Below, piece by piece: positions 1 to 8,345 of a stretch of DNA of 64,000 nucleotides (position 1 is the stretch's first letter; each line of letters starts with the position of its first letter). The notes beneath the pieces were generated by a model. The model was not told the origin of the DNA, did no database searches, and saw only the letters and a list, made by a program, of their open reading frames with translations. The translations under genes were made by a program, and so were the position numbers. The DNA comes from a virus, in the IMG/VR virus record IMGVR_UViG_3300042876_000902, positions 1 to 64,000 of that record; one strand, given 5' to 3'.

Positions 1-118
1 CATCACTTTGCGCAACCCCAGTTAGTTCATGACGAGATTCCCTAGCCTTTTAGAGGTGCTTCGATGTAGGATGCAGGCCACACGGGTCACCTGGTGATCC
101 ATGAGTGGAGGTAGTGAT

Positions 119-643
119 ATGCCGAAGGCCGGTGAGATCGGACGCTCCCGTCGGCGCAAGCCGAGCACCCTCAAGGAGCGGGAAGGCACGCTTCACGGAG
201 AGCGTGAGAACAAGGCTGCGCCCAAGATGCACCCGGGGATCCCCTCTCCGCCGCCGTACTTGGCGAAGGACGAGGCCGCCAACTGGGAGCGGTTCGCCGA
301 CGTGCTCCACAACAGCTACAAGATCCTCAGCAAGGAGCACTTCGCGCTCTTCGAGAGCCTCGTGACCGTCTACACCCACGTGCAGCGGCTCGACCAGGAG
401 ATCAGGGACAACGAGCTGACGGTCGAGACCACCCGCTTCGACAAGGGTGGGAACGCCATCACCACGCTCTCGATGCATCCCGCCTGGGCGGCCCGCCGCG
501 TGGCCGGGCAGGAGCTGCGCCAGCTCTGCGGTTCCTTCGGCCTCTCGCCCGCGGACATCGGTCGCGTGTCGAAGCTCACGCCCGACGACGGCGACGGCAA
601 GAAGGACCCTGACGACGAGTTCGGGCATCGCGGTGTTGCATGA
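119..643 (+). CDS. terS: Terminase small subunit (P27-like)
   Basis: A 174-residue basic protein directly upstream of, and overlapping by ATGA, the large terminase. Small subunits recognise the packaging site and load the large subunit. The body (about residues 40-150) is helical and its length fits the phage P27 small-terminase family; I base the call on size, position and the typical alternation of charged helices rather than on a catalytic motif. An in-frame ATG lies at 101, but GGAGG at 107-111 sits seven bases before the ATG at 119, so I take 119 as the start. The N terminus is Lys/Arg-rich and the C terminus is acidic. Confidence 0.82.
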   Translation: MPKAGEIGRSRRRKPSTLKEREGTLHGERENKAAPKMHPGIPSPPPYLAKDEAANWERFADVLHNSYKILSKEHFALFESLVTVYTHVQRLDQEIRDNELTVETTRFDKGGNAITTLSMHPAWAARRVAGQELRQLCGSFGLSPADIGRVSKLTPDDGDGKKDPDDEFGHRGVA

Positions 644-2700
644 AGGCCAAGAAGCTCAGCGGCAAGAGCAAGAAGGTCGCCGCATCGAAGGACGCACGCA
701 AGAAGCTCGCACCGATGAAGTTCGGTGGGGCGAAGCCGCGCAAGCAGCGCCACGTTCCGCAGCGCACGTTCCCTCGCTTGAGCGAGGGCGACGATGCCTC
801 TGGGCCTCCGGACGTTCGCACCGAGCCCCGGACCGAGGGCGCTCCCGCGCCAACCCCACCCCCTCCGTCGCCCGCCAAGAGCTTCATCAAGGACCGAGCA
901 CCGCGCGACCACGTCGCGATGGCGCTCGAGTACGCACGAGCGGTGGTCGACGGCACCATTGACGCGTGTGTCTACGTCCGCCAAGCATGTGCGAGGCAGA
1001 TCAACGACCTCGACCGCCTGGTCAGTGACCCCTCGTTCGCAGCTCTCTACACGTGGGACCCGGAGCGCGCGGGGCGCGTCTGCAGGTTCGTCGAGCGGCT
1101 GCCGCACGTCAAGGGCCCGAAGGCATCGGCCCACGAGCTGATCGTGCTCGAGGGTTGGCAGTGCTTCATCCTGACTACCGTCTTCGGGTGGCGGCGGCTC
1201 GACACGGGTGGTCGCCGGTTCCGCCGCGTCTACACCGAGGTGCCGCGGGGCAACGCCAAGTCGACCCTCTCGTCGGGCGTCGGCCTCTACTGCACCGCGG
1301 AGGACGGCGAGGAGGGCGCCGAGGTCTACTCCGCAGCGACCACGCGCGACCAGGCCAAGATCGTGTGGGGCGACGCCGCCGCGATGCTCAAGAAGCGCCC
1401 CGACTTCGCGCAGAAGATCGGGATGACCGTCCCGCGGTCGACGCTCGGCCTTGCGACGATGCAGCACCCGATGACCAACTCCAAGTTCGAGCCGCTGTCG
1501 CGCGAGTCGACGACGATGGACGGCAAGAACCTGCACGTCGCCATCGTCGACGAGCTGCACGCTCACAAGGACCGCGGCATCTATGACGTGCTCGAGACCG
1601 CGATGGCCAAGCGGTTCTCGTCCATGATGTGGATCATCACCACTGCGGGTTCCGACACCGCGGGCATCTGCTACGAGGTCCGGAGCTACGTCGTCAAGGT
1701 GCTCACCGGCGTCGTCGAGGACGAGAGTCAGTTCGGCATCGTCTACACGATCGACGAGGATGACGACTGGACCGACCCGAAGGTGTGGAAGAAGGCCAAC
1801 CCGAACTGGGGTGTGTCGGTGATGCCCGACGCCTTCGAGCAGCTCGCTCAGAAGGCGATGCAGGTTCTCTCCGCCCAGAACAACTTCAAGACGAAGCACC
1901 TCAACATCTGGGTGAACGCCGACGTCGCCCTCTTCGACATGGCGGCGTGGGACCGTTGCGGGAACCCCGAGCTGCGCGAGGAGGACTTCAAGGGGCAGGA
2001 GTGTGTGGCGGCCATCGACCTGGCCTCGAAGACCGACATGGCAGCGAAGGCCAAGATCTTCAAGCGAATGGAGCCGCGCGCCGACGAGTGCGAGTCGTGC
2101 GGGCAGGCCGTCGGCGGCGCCGCCGGGCCGTCATGCGAGACGAAGGAGCATCACGGCGAGACCGAAGCTCACTTCTACGGGTTTCTCCGCTGCTACCTTC
2201 CCGAGGCCGCACTCCACGACGGGCGCAACGCGAGCTACGAGGGGTGGGCGCTCGACGAGCGTAGGTTCCTTGTGACCACGCCCGGCGATGTCATCGACTT
2301 CGAGGTCATCAAGGCCGACGTGCTCGAGGACCGGGACAACCACATCATCCTCGAGCTGGGCTTCGACCCATGGCAGGCGCAGATGCTCGCCAATCAGCTC
2401 GCGGCCGAGGCCATCGTCTGCACCGAGATCCGCGCGACGGTCGCGAACTTCTCCGCACCGACGAAGGAGTTGGGCGCGCTGATGCTCCAAGGCAGGTTCC
2501 ACCACGACGTCAACCCGGTGGCTCGCTGGATGGTGTCGAACTGCGTCGGCCACTACGACGCGAAGGAGAACGTGTACCCGCGGAAGGAGCGGCCGGAGAA
2601 CAAGATCGACGGTGTCATTGCCTTCATCATGGCGCTGTCGCGGCTCATCCTGCAGCCGGAGTCGCCATACTCGCCGACGCGCGGTTTCCTATCACTCTAG
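640..2700 (+). CDS. terL: Terminase large subunit (ATPase-nuclease)
   Basis: DNA-packaging motor protein, 686 residues. The ATPase part has the Walker A variant VPRGNAKS (about 201-208) and Walker B AIVDEL (about 301-306). The nuclease part begins with the metal-binding Asp in AAIDLASKTD (about 457-466). The first 85 residues are a Lys- and Pro-rich extension. An unusual insertion after the first nuclease strand carries Cys at about 484, 487 and 499 followed by paired His, which looks like a small metal-binding loop. Start overlaps the small-subunit stop by four bases. Family: P27/HK97-type TerL. Confidence 0.95.
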   Translation: MKAKKLSGKSKKVAASKDARKKLAPMKFGGAKPRKQRHVPQRTFPRLSEGDDASGPPDVRTEPRTEGAPAPTPPPPSPAKSFIKDRAPRDHVAMALEYARAVVDGTIDACVYVRQACARQINDLDRLVSDPSFAALYTWDPERAGRVCRFVERLPHVKGPKASAHELIVLEGWQCFILTTVFGWRRLDTGGRRFRRVYTEVPRGNAKSTLSSGVGLYCTAEDGEEGAEVYSAATTRDQAKIVWGDAAAMLKKRPDFAQKIGMTVPRSTLGLATMQHPMTNSKFEPLSRESTTMDGKNLHVAIVDELHAHKDRGIYDVLETAMAKRFSSMMWIITTAGSDTAGICYEVRSYVVKVLTGVVEDESQFGIVYTIDEDDDWTDPKVWKKANPNWGVSVMPDAFEQLAQKAMQVLSAQNNFKTKHLNIWVNADVALFDMAAWDRCGNPELREEDFKGQECVAAIDLASKTDMAAKAKIFKRMEPRADECESCGQAVGGAAGPSCETKEHHGETEAHFYGFLRCYLPEAALHDGRNASYEGWALDERRFLVTTPGDVIDFEVIKADVLEDRDNHIILELGFDPWQAQMLANQLAAEAIVCTEIRATVANFSAPTKELGALMLQGRFHHDVNPVARWMVSNCVGHYDAKENVYPRKERPENKIDGVIAFIMALSRLILQPESPYSPTRGFLSL

Positions 2701-2827
2701 GTGCTGTTACCCCGTTGGGTAGTTGTGATATGTAAGTGCTGATGCATACTGGACATCTCCGGTCCAGCGTGGGACGCTCTGCGCGTAGGCTCGGCGGACG
2801 CGCCGAAGCCGTTGAAGGGGCCCTGAC
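2701..2827 (+). other. Intergenic region with two small hairpins
   Basis: The only sizeable gap in the packaging/head block. It contains TGGAC/GTCCA arms (2750-2754, 2762-2766) and GCGCGT/ACGCGC arms (2781-2786, 2798-2803), then a GAAGGGG ribosome-binding site for the next gene. There is no T-run, so it is not a clear terminator. Possible roles are attenuation, RNA processing or the packaging site. I see no coding frame. Confidence 0.35.
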
Positions 2828-3130
2828 ATGACTCGCAAGCGCTACTTCGGGGAGGACATCTCCTCAGAAGACATCAACAAGCCAGGCGGCATCGCCGGGC
2901 TCGACAGCACCGGTCGCGTGCCGGTGGAGAAGCTGCCGTTCACCACCGCCGCGTCCCAAGAGGACAGCGTCGCGAGCGACGTCGCTGGCGTGCGCGACGA
3001 CCTCAACGCGCTCATCGCGAAGCTGCGAGCGGCGGGCCTGATGGACCCGACCACCACCACCACGACGTCGACCACGACCACGTCGACGACGACCACCACG
3101 TCGACGACCACGACCACGTCGGGCGGGTGA
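2828..3130 (+). CDS. Fibre-like virion protein with Thr-rich tail
   Basis: 100 residues. The N-terminal half contains GGIAGLDSTGRVPVEKLP-type sequence, a pattern typical of head-fibre and tail-fibre attachment segments of tailed phages. A short helix follows, and residues 75-98 are almost entirely Thr with a Ser every few positions. Such a tract suggests a flexible, possibly glycosylated spike end. It lies between terminase and portal, where head-decoration proteins often sit. No enzyme motif is visible. It is likely a minor structural protein; the exact role is inferred. Confidence 0.55.
   Translation: MTRKRYFGEDISSEDINKPGGIAGLDSTGRVPVEKLPFTTAASQEDSVASDVAGVRDDLNALIAKLRAAGLMDPTTTTTTSTTTTSTTTTTSTTTTTSGG
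3050..3121 (+). repeat. Low-complexity Thr/Ser codon tract
   Basis: ACC/ACG codons with interspersed TCG form near-repeats of ACGTCGACGACC type, encoding (T)4-5-S units at the end of the fibre-like protein. The same composition recurs at 15898-16113, 16660-16890 and 18856-18966. Confidence 0.85.
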
Positions 3131-3135
3131 CCGTC

Positions 3136-3303
3136 ATGAAGAGGAGGGTGTTTCAAGTCGTTGCCGCCGACCTCATCGCGGTCGGCGGCATCGGTGCGTT
3201 CGGGTACGGGCTCTACCGCGTTGCCGGTCTGGGCGTGTGCCTCATGGTGGTCGGTGTCATCGCAGCGGCGGTCGGCATCATGCTCGACCGCAACGCGAGG
3301 TGA
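3136..3303 (+). CDS. Small two-helix membrane protein
   Basis: 55 residues, starting MKRRVFQVV. Two hydrophobic segments (about 6-27 and 29-49) joined by a YRVAG turn and closed by DRNAR predict an integral membrane protein. The stop is followed one base later by the portal start, so it is probably translated with the head genes. No family is recognised. A role in membrane or lysis timing is possible but unsupported; small membrane proteins before the portal are seen in other phages. Confidence 0.6.
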   Translation: MKRRVFQVVAADLIAVGGIGAFGYGLYRVAGLGVCLMVVGVIAAAVGIMLDRNAR

Positions 3304-3304
3304 T

Positions 3305-5017
3305 ATGTTCGCCAGGGCACTCGCCAAACTGTTCTCGCCTCGGTCGTGGGGCGACGTCCGACCGGACGACCCGGCTCGCTACCTGCGGTACCTTCCGGTG
3401 CCGCAGCTCCCCTCGAACCTGCAGTTCACAATGGACACGGCGCTGCAGCTCAGCGTCGTGTGGGCGTGCGTCGACGTCATCGCGAAGGCCATCGCGGCGA
3501 GCTACTGGGACGTGCGCCGACGCGACGGGAAGAACTGGGTGGAGGCGCCCGACGACCCACTCGACTGGGTGCTGAACGTCCGGCCGAACCCGGAGATGAC
3601 CGGCATCGGCTGGCGCGAGTGCATGCTGTACGCAGGCATCACCTGGGGCAACGCGTACAGCGAGATCGTCTTCGACCGGGCCAATCGGGTTAAGGAGCTG
3701 TGGCCGCTGCTCCCGGAGCGGATGACACCACGCCGCCGCCCTGACAAGGTCGGGTCGTTGTACTACGACTACTACACGCTCGACGGTCAGCACATCGAGC
3801 TGGAGCCACGCCAGGTCTTCCACCTCAAGGGCCCGAGCATCACCGGACTGATGGGCGAGAACGTGGTCGCCCGCGCCGCCAAGTCCATCTCGCTCGCCAT
3901 CGCCGCTGAGCGGTTCGCCCTGAGCTTCTACGGCAACAACGGCATCGTCGGCTCCCGCCTCGTCTACCCCGGGAAGCTCGACCCCGCCACCCACCAGCGG
4001 CTCCGCGACGAGTGGGACGAGAAGCGGCAGGGCGCCGACAAGGCGCACAAGCCGATGATCCTCGAAGGTGGGATGAAGCTCGAGCAGGACACCCCCGACG
4101 CAGGCTCGACCGCGATGGTCGAGTCTCGCACGTTCCAGGTGGAGGAGATCTGCCGGTGGTTCGGCGTCCCGCCGCACAAGGTCCAGCACCTGATGCGCGC
4201 GACGTTCAATAACATCGAGCACCTCGGCCTCGAGTTCACGCGCGACGCACTCGTCCCGTGGGCGAAGCGGCTGGAGCAGGAGGCTGACTTCAAGCTCTTC
4301 AGTGACCGCGGTCCGCGCCGGTCCACGAAGCTCGACACGACCTGGCTGTCGCAGGGTGACAACGAGAGCCGCGCGAAGGCGGCCGTGTCGTGGCGCTCCG
4401 CGGGCGTCAAGACGGCCAACGAGATCCGCCACGAGGAGGGGCTCAACCCGCTCACCGGTCCCGAGGGCGACGTCGTGCTGGTCGGCTCTGGGATGAAGAC
4501 CATCAAGACCGTCCTCAAGGAGGAGGAGCAGGTCGGGAAGCAGCCCGCGCTGAAGGCACTCCCGCCCGGTGCACAGCCCGAGGACCCGGAGAAGGACGGC
4601 GAGGAGGATGCCTCCAAGACCAAGCAGGAGGGCGACAAGGCCAAGAAGGCGCCGAAGCCCGCCACCGACCGCGTGCAGCAGGTTGTGCGAGACGCGGCTG
4701 TTGCCCTCTTCGCCTCCGCCATCGATCGGTACAATCGCCGCCTCTCCAACCGGCAGGCCGACCTCGAGCGACACGGACACACCAAGGACAAGGTGCTCGA
4801 GAACCTCTCGCAGGAGAAGGACCGCCTCCGCCCGTGGCTCATCAAGGAGTGTGAGCGCGCTGTGGCCATCGTGAAGCAGGCATCGGGTGGTTCGACGATG
4901 GACGAGACCGATATCCTCGTGGCCGCGGACGCGGTCGACAACGGAGAGACACCGCACGTCGCCGCCGAGCGGCTGGTCTCCACGTACTTCGCGGCGACGG
5001 AGGTGGCACGTGGGTGA
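3305..5017 (+). CDS. Portal protein (HK97 family)
   Basis: 570 residues. Forms the dodecameric DNA-entry ring at one capsid vertex. The family signature is clear in the stretch from GPSITGLMGENVVARAAKSI to the segment with EICRWFGVPPHKVQHL and the NNIEHLGLEFTRDAL motif that follows. The protein is longer than usual: after the core, a Lys/Glu-rich linker and a helical C-terminal domain (about 455-570) are added. The ATG at 3305 is preceded by GCGAGGTGAT and lies one base after the preceding stop, so I prefer it over upstream in-frame ATGs. Confidence 0.95.
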   Translation: MFARALAKLFSPRSWGDVRPDDPARYLRYLPVPQLPSNLQFTMDTALQLSVVWACVDVIAKAIAASYWDVRRRDGKNWVEAPDDPLDWVLNVRPNPEMTGIGWRECMLYAGITWGNAYSEIVFDRANRVKELWPLLPERMTPRRRPDKVGSLYYDYYTLDGQHIELEPRQVFHLKGPSITGLMGENVVARAAKSISLAIAAERFALSFYGNNGIVGSRLVYPGKLDPATHQRLRDEWDEKRQGADKAHKPMILEGGMKLEQDTPDAGSTAMVESRTFQVEEICRWFGVPPHKVQHLMRATFNNIEHLGLEFTRDALVPWAKRLEQEADFKLFSDRGPRRSTKLDTTWLSQGDNESRAKAAVSWRSAGVKTANEIRHEEGLNPLTGPEGDVVLVGSGMKTIKTVLKEEEQVGKQPALKALPPGAQPEDPEKDGEEDASKTKQEGDKAKKAPKPATDRVQQVVRDAAVALFASAIDRYNRRLSNRQADLERHGHTKDKVLENLSQEKDRLRPWLIKECERAVAIVKQASGGSTMDETDILVAADAVDNGETPHVAAERLVSTYFAATEVARG

Positions 5018-5348
5018 CTTCAGGATCACGGTCGAGGGCGTGGGCAACCACGGCTGCGGCCGGCAGGCGAAGAGCGGCGAAGTGGTCGAGCGGTGCGGCG
5101 TGCCCAATTGCGTCGACTGTCTCGCGCTCGAGTTCGTGAAGAAGCTGATGGAGACCGGCGCCGCAATGGTGAAGTGCGACGACGGGATGGTGGCCCGGCT
5201 CGAGCACTGGCCGATCCGCGACGTGAACGGCAGGCGTAAGCGCGACAACAGCGCCGTCGGACCGGTCGACGACCTGATCGACGGCACCCGCCGCGGGTCG
5301 TTCGAGGTGTCCGGCCCCAGTGGTTGCCTCACCGAGAAGGAGGAGTGA
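5010..5348 (+). CDS. Small Cys-containing protein of unknown function
   Basis: 112 residues from a GTG start with GGAGG at 4999-5003; it overlaps the portal end by eight bases. The middle has a His-Gly-Cys and a Cys-x4-Cys-x2-Cys arrangement (NHGCGR, RCGVPNCVDC), suggesting metal binding, followed by a helix (LALEFVKKLME). The C-terminal half is polar. It sits between portal and protease, so it is probably virion- or assembly-related. I do not recognise the family. Confidence 0.65.
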   Translation: MGDFRITVEGVGNHGCGRQAKSGEVVERCGVPNCVDCLALEFVKKLMETGAAMVKCDDGMVARLEHWPIRDVNGRRKRDNSAVGPVDDLIDGTRRGSFEVSGPSGCLTEKEE

Positions 5349-5350
5349 CC

Positions 5351-6355
5351 ATGGCCTACAACCCGCGGCAGCACCTCGTCAAGGGACACCGGTTCTTCGC
5401 CCGCACCGCAGCGCCGAAGGCGGGCGCGAAGGAGGGGCACCTCTACGTTTACGACGTCATCGGCGACGGGTGGTTCGGTGGCGTGTCCGCCAAGCAGGTG
5501 GCCGACGCCCTCGACGACATGGGCGAGGTGAAGACGCTCCACATCTACATCAACTCCCCCGGTGGCAGCGTCTTCGAGGCCAACGCCATCTTCGAGAACA
5601 TCCGCAGGCATTCCGCCCGCAAGGTCGTCCACGTGGACGGGCTCGCCGCGTCGGCCGCCTCCGTCCTCGCGATGGTCGGCGACGAGGTCATCACCTCGTC
5701 CGGCGCGATGTGGATGATCCATGACCCGTGGAGCATCGCGATCGGGAACAAGGCGGACATGCTCGCCGCCGCCGAGATGCTCGACAAGGTCCGTGGCACG
5801 CTCGTCGACCGCTACGCCGCGCGGACGAAGCAGCCGAAGGACACCATCTCGAAGTGGATGGAGGACGAGACCTGGATGTCCGCGGCGGAGGCCAAGGAGC
5901 GCGGCTTCACCGACTCCATCACCGAGGAGGAGGGCGTCGAGGAGGAGGACGACGACGCCAACGGCACGCTCGCGTTCCTCGACAACTACAAGAAGACGCC
6001 CGACGCGCTCCGCGCGAAGGCGCGCGACACGCGTACGCTCCTCGCCCGGATGGAGATGAGCCTCGCGAAGCGCGGCATCCGGGCGGAGGACCCCGACGAG
6101 GACGAGGAGGATGACGAGGACGTCGAGGACAAGGGAGACTGCCCGGACTGCAAGGACGCAGCCGTGAAGGGATGCGGGTGCTGCGCGTCGTGCCACGGGT
6201 CCGCCGCGAAGGCGAAGAAGTGCGACTGCTCGTCGAAGGACAAGAAGCCCTGCGGCTCGTGCTGCGCGGGGTGCAAGACGGAGCACAAGGCGAAGAGCAA
6301 GACCAGCCGGGCCAGCCCGGCGGGGAAGGACCCCGGCCAGCCGGGCAAGAAGTGA
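5351..6355 (+). CDS. ClpP-type prohead protease with Cys-rich tail
   Basis: 334 residues. The first 195 form a ClpP-like serine protease: INSPGGSVFEA, catalytic Ser about 101 in GLAASAASVLAM, and His about 124 in MIHDPW. Phage members mature the capsid by cleaving scaffold and capsid N termini. After an acidic hinge (about 192-262) comes a tail that is not usual for the family: 12 Cys within residues 264-308 in CxxC, CGCC and CDC clusters, then a basic Ser/Pro end. This looks like a zinc-binding domain and may double as a scaffold. The start follows GGAGGAGTGACC. Confidence 0.92.
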   Translation: MAYNPRQHLVKGHRFFARTAAPKAGAKEGHLYVYDVIGDGWFGGVSAKQVADALDDMGEVKTLHIYINSPGGSVFEANAIFENIRRHSARKVVHVDGLAASAASVLAMVGDEVITSSGAMWMIHDPWSIAIGNKADMLAAAEMLDKVRGTLVDRYAARTKQPKDTISKWMEDETWMSAAEAKERGFTDSITEEEGVEEEDDDANGTLAFLDNYKKTPDALRAKARDTRTLLARMEMSLAKRGIRAEDPDEDEEDDEDVEDKGDCPDCKDAAVKGCGCCASCHGSAAKAKKCDCSSKDKKPCGSCCAGCKTEHKAKSKTSRASPAGKDPGQPGKK

Positions 6356-6387
6356 ACCGCAGCGAACCACACGGAAGGGAGAACCAG

Positions 6388-7785
6388 ATGCGAATCATCG
6401 AGAAGCTGCTGGCCATGGTCTTCGCGACCAGTCAGCAGGTGGCGATCGAGGAGCTGAACAACAAGCTCCTCACGCTGAACGAGGAGGCGAAGTCCATCCG
6501 GGCGGCGGCCGACGCCGACAAGCGCCAGCTCACCGACCAGGAGGAGCAGCAGCTCCAGCAGATCTTCGTGGCCTTCCAGGCCACCGAGGGTGAGATCGCG
6601 CAGCGCGAGACCCTCGAGAAGATGGAGAACAAGCTCGCGCAGCCCGCGGGCCGCCGCGTCCCTCCGCAGGACCCCAACGCCCCCGCAGCCGTCCACGAGG
6701 ACGAGCCGCGCCGCCCGGCGCGCACCTTCACCGACACGACCACCGCGAAGGGCAGCTGGGGCTGGCGGTCCTTCGGTGAGTTCGCCCTCGCCGTCCGCAA
6801 CGCGCCGCGCGGCAAGGTGGACCCCCGCCTCGTCGGCAACGCGCCCTCCCCGCTCACCTCCGAGGGTGCCGGCGCCGACGGCGGCTTCACCGTCCCGCCC
6901 GACTTCCGCACGGAGATCGTGACGAAGATCATGGCGGAGGACTCCATCCTCGGCCGCACCGACGGCCAGACCACCACGTCCAACCAGCTCACCGTCCCGG
7001 TCGACGAGACCACGCCGTGGCAGTCCACCGGCGGCATCCAGGCGTACTGGGAGGGGGAGGCCGCGCAGATCAGCGCGTCGAAGGTCGCCCTCAACTCCGT
7101 CACCGTCCGCGCGTACAAGCTCGCCGCCCTCGTGCCCGTCACCGACGAGCTGCTCGAGGACGCTTCCTCGCTCGCGAACTACCTGCGCAAGAAGACCCCG
7201 CAGAAGTTCGACTTCAAGATCAACGACGCGATCATCAACGGCGACGGCGTCGGCAAGCCGAAGGGCGTGATGGCCTCGGCGTTCAAGGTCTCGGTGGCGA
7301 AGGAGCTGAACCAGACGGCGGCCACCGTCAACATCACCAACATCCAGAAGATGTGGTCGGCGATGTACGCCAAGTGGCGCGGCAACGCGGTGTGGCTCAT
7401 CAACCAGGACGTGGAGCCCCAGCTCCAGAGCCTGAAGATCGAGGGCGCGGCCTCGGGCGTGTTCCCGGCCTACCTGCCGCCCGGCGGGTACTCGTCCTCG
7501 CCGTACGCCACCCTGCTCGGCCGCCCGATCATCGTGACCGAGGCCTGCCAGGCGCTCGGCACCGAGGGCGACATCATCTTCGCCGACCTCTCGCAGTACC
7601 TCTCCGTCACGAAGACCGGCGGCATGCGGCAGGACGTGTCGATCCACCTCTGGTTCGACTACGACGTGACCGCGTTCCGCTTCATCATGCGCATCGGCGG
7701 GCAGCCGTGGTACAACACGCCGATCTCGCGGAAGAACAGCGCGAACACGCTGTCGGCCTTCGTCACCCTCGCCACCCGGTCGTAA
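6388..7785 (+). CDS. Major capsid protein (HK97 fold)
   Basis: 465 residues. Residues 1-100 form a coiled-coil delta/scaffold domain (QQVAIEELNNKLLTLNEE and on) expected to be removed by the upstream protease. A Pro-rich linker follows, then the capsid fold: SEGAGADGGFTVPPDF, a Trp-containing E-loop region, VPVTDELLEDA, and NGDGVGKPKGVM. These are classic HK97-family landmarks. The start at 6388 is chosen for GGAAGGGAGAACCAG just upstream. It is probably the most highly expressed gene of the late block. Confidence 0.96.
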   Translation: MRIIEKLLAMVFATSQQVAIEELNNKLLTLNEEAKSIRAAADADKRQLTDQEEQQLQQIFVAFQATEGEIAQRETLEKMENKLAQPAGRRVPPQDPNAPAAVHEDEPRRPARTFTDTTTAKGSWGWRSFGEFALAVRNAPRGKVDPRLVGNAPSPLTSEGAGADGGFTVPPDFRTEIVTKIMAEDSILGRTDGQTTTSNQLTVPVDETTPWQSTGGIQAYWEGEAAQISASKVALNSVTVRAYKLAALVPVTDELLEDASSLANYLRKKTPQKFDFKINDAIINGDGVGKPKGVMASAFKVSVAKELNQTAATVNITNIQKMWSAMYAKWRGNAVWLINQDVEPQLQSLKIEGAASGVFPAYLPPGGYSSSPYATLLGRPIIVTEACQALGTEGDIIFADLSQYLSVTKTGGMRQDVSIHLWFDYDVTAFRFIMRIGGQPWYNTPISRKNSANTLSAFVTLATRS

Positions 7786-7809
7786 CAAGACCACGCAAGG
7801 AGAACTGAC

Positions 7810-8262
7810 ATGAGCGCCAACAGCAACGTGAAGCCCAAGGCCATCTTCCCCGTCCTCGGCGCTGACACCGCGGGGGCCAACGGAGCCCCGGTGTCCGTCG
7901 CCGCGGCCGGTACCCTCAAGACCGGCTGGGTCGCGGTCGCCGGGTACCACTGGCTGTACCTCCTCGTCATGATCGGCGTCGTCGACGGCACCGGTGCGGT
8001 GACCTGGCAGCAGGCCACCGCGGCGGCCGGGACGAACGCGAAGGCACTCGAGGCCGACGAGTTCAACACCACCGACGGCGAGATGCACATCACGACCGGT
8101 GCGACGGACGACGGCAAGGTCAAGATGGCGTGCGGTCGCACCGACCGCCTCGACATCAACGGCGGGTTCACCCACGTCCAGGCGACCCTCACCGTGACCG
8201 GCGGAACCGGCTCGCTCTTCGCGATGGCGGTGCTCGGCGGCCCCGCCCCGTACCAGAGCTGA
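7810..8262 (+). CDS. Probable head decoration/virion protein
   Basis: 150 residues, directly downstream of the capsid gene with an AAGGAGAACTGAC ribosome site. The sequence is Ala/Gly/Thr-rich and beta-prone, with alternating hydrophobics (GYHWLYLLVMIGVVDGTG) and no catalytic motif. Position and composition suit a capsid decoration or head-completion protein made in stoichiometric amount; a hairpin after the gene may help set that level. Function is inferred from context only. Confidence 0.6.
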   Translation: MSANSNVKPKAIFPVLGADTAGANGAPVSVAAAGTLKTGWVAVAGYHWLYLLVMIGVVDGTGAVTWQQATAAAGTNAKALEADEFNTTDGEMHITTGATDDGKVKMACGRTDRLDINGGFTHVQATLTVTGGTGSLFAMAVLGGPAPYQS

Positions 8263-8276
8263 TGCCGGCCAGGGAC

Positions 8277-8317
8277 ACCCCCGCTCGTCCGGATGCTCTC
8301 CCCGGCCGGGCGGGGGT
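8277..8317 (+). terminator. Possible partial terminator after capsid genes
   Basis: ACCCCCGC (8277-8284) pairs with GCGGGGGT (8310-8317); the loop holds an inner CCGG pair. It is followed only by TTCCCGTTT, so termination would be partial. Attenuating hairpins after capsid genes are common in phages. Confidence 0.45.
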
Positions 8318-8345
8318 TCCCGTTTCAGTAGTGTGAGGAGGAACG

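Noticed and set aside
2701-2827. Promoter for head genes
   Set aside because: TATGTA-like bases exist, but I found no -35 with acceptable spacing.
3278-6370. Long antisense open frame over portal and protease
   Set aside because: Same composition artefact; both plus-strand genes carry clear family motifs.
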